Shown: piece after piece, positions 1 through 5,622 of the stretch
Numbering within the stretch: the first letter of the stretch is position 1
Layout of the letters: each line of letters starts with the position of its first letter
From: Bacteroidota bacterium
GTDB lineage: Bacteria > Bacteroidota > Bacteroidia > Chitinophagales > Chitinophagaceae
DNA: 6,642 bases
Direction of reading: 5' to 3'
Assembly (NCBI GenBank): GCA_023436425.1
Contig: JAEZJD010000072.1
Coordinates: 1-6,642, forward strand
Position numbers and translations under genes: made by a program
Notes under the pieces: model-generated
Database searches by the model: none
What the model was told of the DNA's origin: nothing
What the model saw: only the letters and a program-made list of their open reading frames with translations

Positions 1-701
1 AGATTCTCGTAGCGGGAGTGGACAAAAGTGCAGCTATCATGAGGTGGCGAGGCACCAAATACGGCATTGAAGCGGCAAAAGCTGGACACGAAGTGGTGAT
101 GAGCCCATCGACGTATGCATACCTGGACTACATGCAGGGAGACCCGGTGATTGAGCCGAGGGTTTATGCTTCTTTGCGATTAAACAAAACCTATGAATTT
201 GACCCACTGCCCGAAGGTGTAAATCCAACTTACATCAAAGGAGGACAGGCAAATCTTTGGTCGGAGCAGATATACAACATGCGCATTTTGCAATATATGC
301 TTTGGCCCCGCGGCTTTGCTATTGCAGAATCGGTTTGGTCACCAAAAGAAAAAAAAGACTGGAATCATTTTGTGGATAAGGTAGAAAATCATTTTCAGCG
401 GTTGGATGTCTCGGAAACAAAATATTCGACAGCATTGTATGAGCCAATCTTTAATGTTAAAAGAACTGATGATAACCAGCTGCAAATCGAGCTATCGACC
501 GAAGCACCCGCTGTCGATATTTATTACAGTTTCGACAATCATTTTCCCGACCGATTTTATCCCAAATACGCGGTTCCGCTGATGGCACCGAAAGATGCTG
601 TGATGCTGCGTGTAGTCACCTACAAAGGCAAAGAACAGGTGGGACGTTTTGTGTCAATGCCCATTGAAGAATTGCAGAAGAGAGCGGGAATGAAAAAATA
701 G
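1..701 (+). CDS. Beta-N-acetylhexosaminidase (GH20), C-terminal part, 5' truncated
   Basis: This is the 3' end of a glycoside hydrolase family 20 gene, whose enzymes remove terminal GlcNAc/GalNAc from chitooligosaccharides and glycans, normally in the periplasm or outer membrane of Bacteroidota. The frame is open from base 3 (ILVAG...), so the GTG at 18 is not a real start and the gene begins outside the window. The end of the GH20 barrel is seen as MRWRG (about 39-53), HEVVMSP (about 87-107) and GGQANLWSE (about 240-266), whose Trp and Glu belong to the substrate pocket, followed by the WPR..AIAESVW segment (about 303-341). From about 435 there is a C-terminal beta-sandwich of the chitobiase type (IYYSFDN, then GRFVSMPIEEL near the end). 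The catalytic Asp-Glu pair would lie upstream and cannot be checked. The gene converges with the next one. Family assignment is secure; exact substrate is not. Confidence 0.93.
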   Translation, partial: ILVAGVDKSAAIMRWRGTKYGIEAAKAGHEVVMSPSTYAYLDYMQGDPVIEPRVYASLRLNKTYEFDPLPEGVNPTYIKGGQANLWSEQIYNMRILQYMLWPRGFAIAESVWSPKEKKDWNHFVDKVENHFQRLDVSETKYSTALYEPIFNVKRTDDNQLQIELSTEAPAVDIYYSFDNHFPDRFYPKYAVPLMAPKDAVMLRVVTYKGKEQVGRFVSMPIEELQKRAGMKK

Positions 702-777
702 TTTACGATGTTGTCATTGACTTTTCAGGAGCGAAAGCAATCCAGCTGCCAACGGTTGCGCATCAAGCTTTATATTT

Positions 778-1290
778 CTAAAGCCCAAGAATTGAACTCT
801 CTTTCTGCTCTTCTGCGGTAACTGTTTCATTCAGGTGAATGACCTGCACGCCGCCTGATTCGTTCACGAGGTAAACCTTCAGGTGAAGATTGTTGGTAGT
901 AAAATATTCTTTTACTTTTTCCAGAATCTCACGGTATTGCTCAAGATCGGGCAGGCACAGGCTGGGGCTTTTGTCATCTGCGTAATGGCGGACAAAAAAA
1001 CTGATTGGCGAAAACAACAAATCTGAAATCCAGTTCATTGCATCCGTCAACAGCTTTAATCTTTTAGAGCTTTCCGTTTCCTTCAACGACTCTTCGGATT
1101 CGATAGTCCCCTTAATTTCAATTACCTCTTTTGTGAACATGCGTGTAGCTACAACCACTTCATCACAATTAGAATTCTTTTCCTCCTGCTCTTCGGAAAT
1201 GCCGTAGCCGTTTTCGATTAAGTAAGCTTTTAGAGAATGAGATATATGGGAAGTGGAGTACCACCGGGTGGTTAGATTGGTTGCTTTCAT
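778..1290 (-). CDS. Uncharacterised 170-aa protein, possible PD-(D/E)XK nuclease-like fold
   Basis: I do not recognise a named family with certainty. The protein has no signal peptide or membrane segment, so it is probably cytoplasmic. Residues 17-30 (HSLKAYLIENGYGI) look like a helix that reads a damaged or variable input. Residues 43-60 then run D43-E44, a hydrophobic strand VVVA, and the strand VIEIKG with E58 and K60. A D...ExK layout across two strands is the core signature of PD-(D/E)XK nuclease-like proteins. A charged linker (62-76) follows, then helical segments DAMNWISDLLFS (83-94) and LEQYREILEKVKEYF (116-130), and a strand LKVYLVNESGGVQVIHL (137-153). The last two resemble the end of small proteins that carry restriction-endonuclease-like folds. 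Start is ATG at 1288-1290, with no Shine-Dalgarno. It is divergent from the 1396 gene and convergent with the hexosaminidase. The gene call is good; the fold is inference. Confidence 0.8.
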   Translation of the reverse strand: MKATNLTTRWYSTSHISHSLKAYLIENGYGISEEQEEKNSNCDEVVVATRMFTKEVIEIKGTIESEESLKETESSKRLKLLTDAMNWISDLLFSPISFFVRHYADDKSPSLCLPDLEQYREILEKVKEYFTTNNLHLKVYLVNESGGVQVIHLNETVTAEEQKESSILGL

Positions 1291-1334
1291 ACAAGATTCG
1301 AATTAACGAAATTTCTCTATCTTCTATTTCGATT

Positions 1335-1362
1335 TTTGTGCACATCTTCAACTTTAATTTTT
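1335..1362 (+). promoter_or_regulatory. Weak candidate Bacteroidota promoter for the 1396-2064 pair
   Basis: TTTG at 1335-1338 is followed after 16 bases by TAATTTTT at 1355-1362, which matches the Bacteroidota -7 consensus TAnnTTTG at all but the last base. The spacing is a little shorter than the usual 19 or so. A start site about 6 bases beyond it would leave a leader of about 28 bases before the ATG at 1396. The region is AT-rich, so chance matches are likely. Confidence 0.28.
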
Positions 1363-1395
1363 TCTTAGCGGAAGTGTGTACCTGAAAAAATTTTT

Positions 1396-1815
1396 ATGGC
1401 AGAAATAGACGTTGTCAGCGACATATTGCAAGGAGCAATGAAGGCATTTCCTTCCTCAGAATTTATTCAAAGCCTATCGCATCAGTACCTGGTGAGAGGA
1501 TGGCTGACGAAGAAGCAATTACAAGGACTGCATCACAAAGCAGCAAAGGCAAGGGACATTAATCCGGGAAAGCTGGCGACGCTAGAAGCGATGATTGCAA
1601 GAATGCCCACACGTACAAAATCGGATAAGCCTGCAACCGCAGCCATCATTGAAAAAGATGAGAAAATGCAAACGATATTAGACGAAATTTTGACTAAGTA
1701 TCCTGCACACAAGCGCGTGCTTTTTTTTAAATCAAAACTGGAACATAATGAGGATTTATCGGCTTCGGAAAAAGCAGAAGCCGAACGGTTTCACAAACTC
1801 TTGCTGAAACAATGA
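1396..1815 (+). CDS. Uncharacterised 139-aa helical protein with an internal duplication
   Basis: No family recognised. It is a basic, mostly helical, soluble protein with no signal peptide or membrane segment. Two halves look alike. Residues 10-49 read IL...KAFP, then FIQSLSHQYLVRGWLTKKQLQGLHHK. Residues 94-134 read IL...TKYP, then VLFFKSKLEHNEDLSASEKAEAERF. In both, IL lies exactly 8 residues before F/Y-P, and a hydrophobic helix, a polar turn ending in L-T/S, and a second helix follow. A Lys/Thr/Ala-rich linker (about 71-90) joins them. The S..Q-Y-x-x-R-G-x-L-(T/S)-x-K-Q-x-x-L motif of the first half resembles helix-turn-helix segments in primase- and phage-associated proteins, but that is only a resemblance. 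Start is ATG at 1396, preceded by an A-rich stretch instead of a Shine-Dalgarno. It is 30 bases upstream of the 72-aa gene and probably shares its transcript. Confidence 0.82.
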   Translation: MAEIDVVSDILQGAMKAFPSSEFIQSLSHQYLVRGWLTKKQLQGLHHKAAKARDINPGKLATLEAMIARMPTRTKSDKPATAAIIEKDEKMQTILDEILTKYPAHKRVLFFKSKLEHNEDLSASEKAEAERFHKLLLKQ

Positions 1816-1845
1816 GAACGGTACAATTTTTTAATTAGATCTTCT

Positions 1846-2064
1846 ATGAGTCAGGCGTTTGTAAAAGAAAGCGATGAACAATGGTTGCACGAAATTCCCC
1901 CTACACTGAATGCATTAATCGTTTTTCTTACGAGAGAAAACAACGGCATCAGAGTGTATGAAAAGCGAACTTTTGTTGACCAGAAAACAGGACGCGAAGC
2001 GCACGAAATGAGCAATGGCTTTTCCTATGCAAAAGACGATGAAGGAAGATGGATGATGCTTTAG
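1846..2064 (+). CDS. Uncharacterised small protein, 72 aa
   Basis: This is a short soluble protein with no signal peptide or membrane segment. The N-terminal half (residues 13-41, WLHEIPPTL through IRVYEK) has a buried hydrophobic strand ALIVFLTREN followed by a charged strand. The C-terminal half is polar and ends in D-D-E-G-R-W-M-M-L. The regular alternation of hydrophobic and charged residues, and its length beginning with ATG after an AT-rich leader, argue for a real gene and not a chance frame. I have an impression of similar small proteins in other Bacteroidota, but no family name or function can be given. The 30-base gap from the 139-aa gene suggests one transcript. The pair runs in the same direction as the dipeptidase gene, 144 bases further on. 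Confidence 0.75.
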   Translation: MSQAFVKESDEQWLHEIPPTLNALIVFLTRENNGIRVYEKRTFVDQKTGREAHEMSNGFSYAKDDEGRWMML

Positions 2065-2208
2065 ATACGGCAGCTTTCATTTTGGCACATCCGTATTTGT
2101 CGTCATTTGCTTGCACTTTTCCGCACCAGTTCGTTATTATTTGGGTCGCATTAGCCTCTTGTGAATGTTGCGCAGCAATTCCGTAACTTATATCTCCAAA
2201 ACACAATC

Positions 2209-3630
2209 ATGAAACTTCTGCTTCTGTGGGCTTTCGGCTTTGGTGTTTGCATATGCGCCAAATCGCAAAACGCTAACAACGAATTGACGGACAAGCGTTT
2301 TGAAGAACTTGCCGCTTTCATAGCAATTCCTTCCATTTCTTCTATTCCCGCTCATGGTGCTGATGTGCAAAAAGCCGCGGAATGGCTTGTGAGAAAACTT
2401 CGTGCTATTGGAATGACCACGGCTGAAGCCGTGCCTACCGGAGGGCACCCTGTTGTTTTCGCCTCGTGGAATAAAGCGGCTGGTAAACCGACAGTATTAA
2501 TTTATGGGCATTACGACGTACAACCTGTTGATGAACGGCAATGGAGTTCCAATCCGTTCAAAGCTGTTCAGCAAAATGGGCGAATTTACGGGAGAGGCGC
2601 TGCCGACGATAAGGGCGGCTTGATGATACCGATTTGGCTCATTGAAGACCTTCTAAGAGAGAATGGTGCGTTGCCGGTCAATGTCGTTTTTGCGTTTGAT
2701 GGAGAAGAGGAAATGGGTAGTCCTCATTTCAGACAGTTTGTTGAACAATATAAGTCTCGTCTACGTGCTGATTTTGCCTACAATGCCGATGGTGCGCAGT
2801 TCAATGATTCGGTTCCTTCTATTTGGATGGGCTTGCGTGGAAATGCCGCGTTAGAGGTGATAGTGCAAACAGCTAAAACAGATGCACATTCTGGTCTGTA
2901 CGGCGGCAAAACCCCGAATGCCTCTAAAGCAGCTGCGCAAATCATTTCATCTCTTTATACACCGAATGGAAAAGTGGCAGTCGAGGGTTTTTATACTGCA
3001 GTGCAGCAATTAACAAGAGAAGAAAAAGAAAGATTGCTCAAGATCCCGTACGATGTACGCAAAGACATGAAAGACCTGGGAACCACTGCAGAAGTGGGGG
3101 AAGAGGGTTATACATCGCTTGAACGTCTGTGGTATCGTCCAACAATTGAAATCACCGGCATGTGGAGCGGCTACACCGCTGCAGAAGGCTTTGCCAACAT
3201 CATCCCCGCCACCGCTCATATACGACTCAATTGCCGCCTTGTACCTAATCAGGATGGCAAGGAAATTATCAACGCTGTTAAAAAACACATTGATAAAAAT
3301 TGCCCGCAGGGGGCCTCGGTCACCTACAAAGAATTTGATAACTATGCCGCTCCGCTTAAATTTCCAGCAACGGGAAGTGCATTCGAATTTGCACATGATG
3401 CGCTCCTCCAAATTTATGGTCGGGAACCATTATTAACTGCTGTAGGTGGAAGTATCGCCGCCATGACACACATCAAAGACGTGCTGGGGCTGTACACTTA
3501 CTCTTTTGGGTTCCAACAAACCGACGAAAACTTTCACGCTGCTAATGAATTTATCCGGATAAGTGATATCGAAAAAGGCGAAAGAGCGTATCGTGCTTTG
3601 TTGCAAAGCATTGCGAAAGTGAAGCTTTGA
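2209..3630 (+). CDS. Exported M20-family dipeptidase (metallopeptidase)
   Basis: This enzyme is predicted to hydrolyse dipeptides or short peptides with a two-metal (usually zinc) centre. The ATG at 2209 is chosen over the upstream in-frame GTG at 2161 because it opens directly with a signal peptide, MKLLLLWAFGFGVCICAKSQ, leading to export to the periplasm or beyond. It gives 473 residues, normal for the family. All expected active-site residues are present: metal ligands H101 and bridging D133 (in YGHYDVQP and GRGAADDKG), catalytic base E167 and ligand E168 (GEEEMGS), ligand D194 (NADG) and the last ligand H443 (ENFHAANEF); D103 follows H101. The lid/dimerisation domain (about 209-390) carries DAHSGLYGG with H227, which in homologues reaches the partner's active site. 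GGS at 413-415 is a typical substrate-binding stretch. Residues V-C-I-C near the signal cleavage do not form a standard lipobox. Substrate specificity cannot be read from sequence. Confidence 0.95.
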   Translation: MKLLLLWAFGFGVCICAKSQNANNELTDKRFEELAAFIAIPSISSIPAHGADVQKAAEWLVRKLRAIGMTTAEAVPTGGHPVVFASWNKAAGKPTVLIYGHYDVQPVDERQWSSNPFKAVQQNGRIYGRGAADDKGGLMIPIWLIEDLLRENGALPVNVVFAFDGEEEMGSPHFRQFVEQYKSRLRADFAYNADGAQFNDSVPSIWMGLRGNAALEVIVQTAKTDAHSGLYGGKTPNASKAAAQIISSLYTPNGKVAVEGFYTAVQQLTREEKERLLKIPYDVRKDMKDLGTTAEVGEEGYTSLERLWYRPTIEITGMWSGYTAAEGFANIIPATAHIRLNCRLVPNQDGKEIINAVKKHIDKNCPQGASVTYKEFDNYAAPLKFPATGSAFEFAHDALLQIYGREPLLTAVGGSIAAMTHIKDVLGLYTYSFGFQQTDENFHAANEFIRISDIEKGERAYRALLQSIAKVKL

Positions 3631-3661
3631 CACCGTTTGTCGTATATCGCCTGCTTTGAAC

Positions 3662-3681
3662 AATTCGTTTTCGAACGATTT
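3662..3681. terminator. Candidate bidirectional hairpin between convergent genes
   Basis: Arms AATTCGTT (3662-3669) and AACGATTT (3674-3681) pair with one T-T mismatch and enclose a TTCG loop. The hairpin sits in the 71-base gap between the convergent dipeptidase and xre genes, where a shared terminator would be expected. The stem is short and AT-rich, and neither side has a clear U-tract, so it may be a chance structure. Confidence 0.25.
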
Positions 3682-3701
3682 AAATTCTGTCAGCCGCACG
3701 A

Positions 3702-3902
3702 TCAGTCGTCCTCCTCCAGGATGAAAATTTCCTCAACATGCTTGCCGAACAGCCTGGCAATTTTTAACGCCAAAAGAGTAGATGGTACATATTTGTTAGT
3801 TTCCATTGCATTTATCGTTTGCCTGCTGACAGATACTTTCCTCGCAAGTTCTTCTTGTGTCAGGTCATTAATCGCCCGGTGAACTTTAATTGTATTTTTC
3901 AT
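3702..3902 (-). CDS. XRE/Cro-type helix-turn-helix regulator, 66 aa
   Basis: A minimal one-domain DNA-binding protein of the XRE/Cro family. The start is ATG at 3900-3902, opening MKNTIKVHRAINDLTQEEL; a longer frame reading through Cys-rich, unlike sequence upstream is not used. Helix 2 is TQEELARKVSV (15-25) and the recognition helix is SRQTINAMETNK (26-37). The typical follow-up P-S-T-L-L-A-L-K-I-A-R-L-F and V-E-E-I-F are complete. It would bind a palindromic operator as a dimer. Its start lies 17 bases inside the end of the membrane-protein gene, so the two are one transcript and probably translationally coupled. A 23-bp palindrome in the operon's promoter is the natural candidate for autoregulation. 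Confidence 0.9.
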   Translation of the reverse strand: MKNTIKVHRAINDLTQEELARKVSVSRQTINAMETNKYVPSTLLALKIARLFGKHVEEIFILEEDD

Positions 3903-4368
3903 CTGACACGGTTTTGGCGTTGCGGTACAAAACATAATTGAACCTTGCAATAAAAAATATCAGAACTGTGAACATGTTATAGACCATCACGTTCAAAAAT
4001 GCTGTTCCATAAATAAATACAAAGGCAACGAGTAATAAAACATAATTAACAAGAACAGCCCACAGGAGTGAAGACTGACGGAGATTTGAAATAAATTCAT
4101 CTTCATACTTTTCTTTCGAGAATGCAACTAGCAAAGCCCCTATCAGAAACAGAACACCAACCAACGTGTTCACGATGTTAGTATCAATAAATGTTAGGAA
4201 GTGAGACTTTCCAAAAATTTCCGAGTGATACAGTGCAAAGACTTTGGCGTTCAATTGAAGAGTATCAAAGCCGCTTACGATCAAAGCGGCACCGACGATC
4301 GAGGCTGGGACAAGGATAATCCAACCAATTTTTTTCACCTTATTTGGTAAAAGCAAAGATTGTGTCAT
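3886..4368 (-). CDS. Four-TM membrane protein co-transcribed with an XRE regulator
   Basis: The 160-aa protein has hydrophobic segments at about 14-33, 64-83, 101-120 and 125-147, giving four predicted membrane helices with the short N-terminus and the C-terminal tail on the same side. Between helices 2 and 3 lies a charged loop, SKEKYEDEFISNLRQSSLL (84-102), the most distinctive part; similar (E)K-x-E-D-E-x-I-x-x-L/I-R-x-x-S-L loops are familiar from small membrane proteins next to XRE regulators in this phylum. The ATG at 4366-4368 is preferred over an in-frame ATG at 4399-4401, which falls inside the palindrome and upstream of the predicted -7 element. It overlaps the regulator by 17 bp. 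It may be a sensory or accessory partner of the regulator, but its function is unknown. Confidence 0.85.
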   Translation of the reverse strand: MTQSLLLPNKVKKIGWIILVPASIVGAALIVSGFDTLQLNAKVFALYHSEIFGKSHFLTFIDTNIVNTLVGVLFLIGALLVAFSKEKYEDEFISNLRQSSLLWAVLVNYVLLLVAFVFIYGTAFLNVMVYNMFTVLIFFIARFNYVLYRNAKTVSDEKYN

Positions 4369-4383
4369 AAGAAATAGTTTTTG

Positions 4384-4414
4384 CAAATGTATAGAAAACA
4401 TTACAAATTGTAAA
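4384..4414 (-). promoter_or_regulatory. Predicted promoter of the membrane protein-xre operon
   Basis: On the minus strand, TACATTTG (4384-4391) is a perfect match to the Bacteroidota -7 consensus TAnnTTTG. Upstream after exactly 19 bases is TTTA (4411-4414), one base from the -33 consensus TTTG. The ATG at 4368 lies 15 bases downstream of the -7 element, implying a very short leader of roughly 10 bases and no Shine-Dalgarno. Confidence 0.5.
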
Positions 4415-4418
4415 GTTT
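4396..4418. promoter_or_regulatory. 23-bp near-perfect palindrome, candidate XRE operator
   Basis: The core TTACAA-A-TTGTAA (4401-4413) is a perfect inverted repeat. It extends outward, past one mismatched pair (4400/4414), to AAAC (4396-4399) against GTTT (4415-4418), so 10 of 11 pairs match around the central A4407. It covers the -33 element and most of the spacer of the predicted operon promoter, and lies upstream of the predicted transcription start, so it acts as DNA and is not an RNA hairpin. Repression by the XRE protein is inferred. Confidence 0.5.
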
Positions 4419-4495
4419 ATTTTACTTTTTGGAAAAACTATATGACAATTTCGGCCAAAGACTCGCTTTACGTCAGCGGTTGATTTGAGTCCGCA

Positions 4496-4503
4496 TAAAT
4501 TTG
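4496..4503 (+). promoter_or_regulatory. Predicted -7 element for the ferredoxin reductase gene
   Basis: TAAATTTG matches the Bacteroidota -7 consensus TAnnTTTG exactly, 45 bases before the predicted TTG start. No good -33 TTTG at the usual distance is visible; the nearest TTTG (4484-4487) is only 8 bases upstream, and a TTTA at 4467-4470 is 25 bases upstream. Confidence 0.4.
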
Positions 4504-4548
4504 TCGCGTCTGCTGCTTCAATCCTGAAATGATTATTAAAATCGATTA

Positions 4549-5601
4549 TTGCATCAGCAGCTCCCTTTCGTGCGGTTAAAAAAGCTTGTCATAAAATCAA
4601 TTCACCGCCAGTCGAAAGCCTTCAAAACTTTTGTTTTTGAAAATGGTCACGGCATTTCATATAAAGCCGGACAATATCTCACATTTATTCACCAGACACC
4701 GTTTGAAGAAATCAGGCGGTCTTATTCCATAATTTCATCACCTGCACTTGACGAGCCATTGGCAATCGGTGTACAGCGCATTCCGAACGGTGCTCTGTCC
4801 AGGGCATTAATTGACCGTGGAAAGCCCGGAGATGCATTGCTGTGCACTGGTGCCGGCGGATTCTTCACCCTACCGGACGACCCACATCAATACCGCCAGC
4901 TTTTGTTTTTTGCAGCAGGCAGCGGCATTACTCCCATCTTCTCTCTAATTAAAACCGCAATCTCCGAGTACAGGCATTTACACCTCGTTCTTGTTTATAG
5001 CAGCAGGTCGTCAAACGAAATTTATTTCCAAAAGGAATTGGATGAACTGCGACTCAGATTTCCAACAAGGTTATCGATTATATACTTCACTAGTGATTCG
5101 ACCGATTTAAAAAAAGCAAGACTCACGAGAGAACTCGCGTCGCAAATCGTGCAGGAACAGGTGGCAGATTTACAAAAAGCATTTTATTACCTGTGCGGAC
5201 CCGAGTTGTACATGCACATGTGCACTTTCGCCCTGCAGGAAATGGGCGTTGCGCCTTCGCAAATGAAACGGGAAAATTTTGCAGCGGCAAAAAAGAAGCG
5301 AATCGAGGCGGTGCCGCCGGATGTTGAACCCCACTGTGTCTCCATTACAACAAACGGGAAAACAGAAACGTTTGGTGTAAAGTACCCCGATACCATTCTG
5401 CAAGCGGCAAAAAGGCAAGGCATCAATTTGCCATACAGTTGCGAGGTGGGCAAATGCGGAAGCTGCGCTGCAACCTGTGTGACGGGAAAAGTGTGGATGT
5501 CGTACAATGAAGTGTTGACGGAAAAAGAACTGGCTGAGGGTTTGGTGCTCACGTGTACAGGATTTCCAATCAGCGGTGACGTAGTGCTGCACGTGAGCTA
5601 A
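4549..5601 (+). CDS. PaaE-type ferredoxin reductase (FAD, NAD(P), 2Fe-2S)
   Basis: A one-polypeptide electron-transfer protein that passes electrons from NAD(P)H through FAD to a plant-type 2Fe-2S centre and on to a partner oxygenase or other acceptor. Domains in order: FAD-binding barrel (about 8-105) with RRSYS (56-60); NAD(P)-binding domain (about 115-235) with GSGITP (124-129) and CGP (216-218); C-terminal ferredoxin domain (about 262-350) with cluster cysteines C298, C303, C306 and C336 in the C-x4-C-x2-C-x29-C spacing. The cytosol is expected, as no signal peptide is seen. Phenylacetyl-CoA epoxidase reductase PaaE has this domain order, but no other paa genes are in the window, so its partner is unknown. 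The start is uncertain: no ATG exists in frame near the N-terminus, TTG at 4549 follows a stop at 4537, and GTG at 4570 is the alternative, which still keeps the whole barrel. Confidence 0.92.
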   Translation: MHQQLPFVRLKKLVIKSIHRQSKAFKTFVFENGHGISYKAGQYLTFIHQTPFEEIRRSYSIISSPALDEPLAIGVQRIPNGALSRALIDRGKPGDALLCTGAGGFFTLPDDPHQYRQLLFFAAGSGITPIFSLIKTAISEYRHLHLVLVYSSRSSNEIYFQKELDELRLRFPTRLSIIYFTSDSTDLKKARLTRELASQIVQEQVADLQKAFYYLCGPELYMHMCTFALQEMGVAPSQMKRENFAAAKKKRIEAVPPDVEPHCVSITTNGKTETFGVKYPDTILQAAKRQGINLPYSCEVGKCGSCAATCVTGKVWMSYNEVLTEKELAEGLVLTCTGFPISGDVVLHVS

Positions 5602-5622
5602 ATTTTGAAACTCAGATTTATG

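Noticed and set aside
753..761. CAACGGTTG palindrome between the hexosaminidase and the next gene
   Set aside because: Four-base arms with a one-base centre are too short for a terminator or an operator call, and no U-tract follows.
2095..2143. Promoter-like TTTG (2106-2109) and TATTATTTG (2135-2143) before the dipeptidase
   Set aside because: The -7-like element has one base too many between TA and TTTG and the spacing is 25 bases, so it does not fit the consensus.
3010..3411. 133-aa open frame on the minus strand inside the dipeptidase gene
   Set aside because: It lies wholly within a well-supported M20 gene with intact catalytic residues, and its Cys- and Phe-rich translation has no family-like pattern.
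3903..3950. Longer N-terminus for the XRE protein (MQGSIMFCTATPKPCQ)
   Set aside because: It overlaps the coding end of the membrane-protein gene in another frame, and XRE proteins of this type start at or near MKNTIKVHRA.
4460..4491. Nested inverted repeat upstream of the reductase -7 element (GACTCGCT ... AGCG ... AGTC)
   Set aside because: Arms are only 4 bases each and are split by an 8-base bulge, too weak to call a regulatory structure.
5170..5592. Two long minus-strand frames (140 and 121 aa) under the ferredoxin domain
   Set aside because: They are antisense shadows of the reductase, whose cysteine spacing and motifs are complete; the translations are Cys/His-rich noise.
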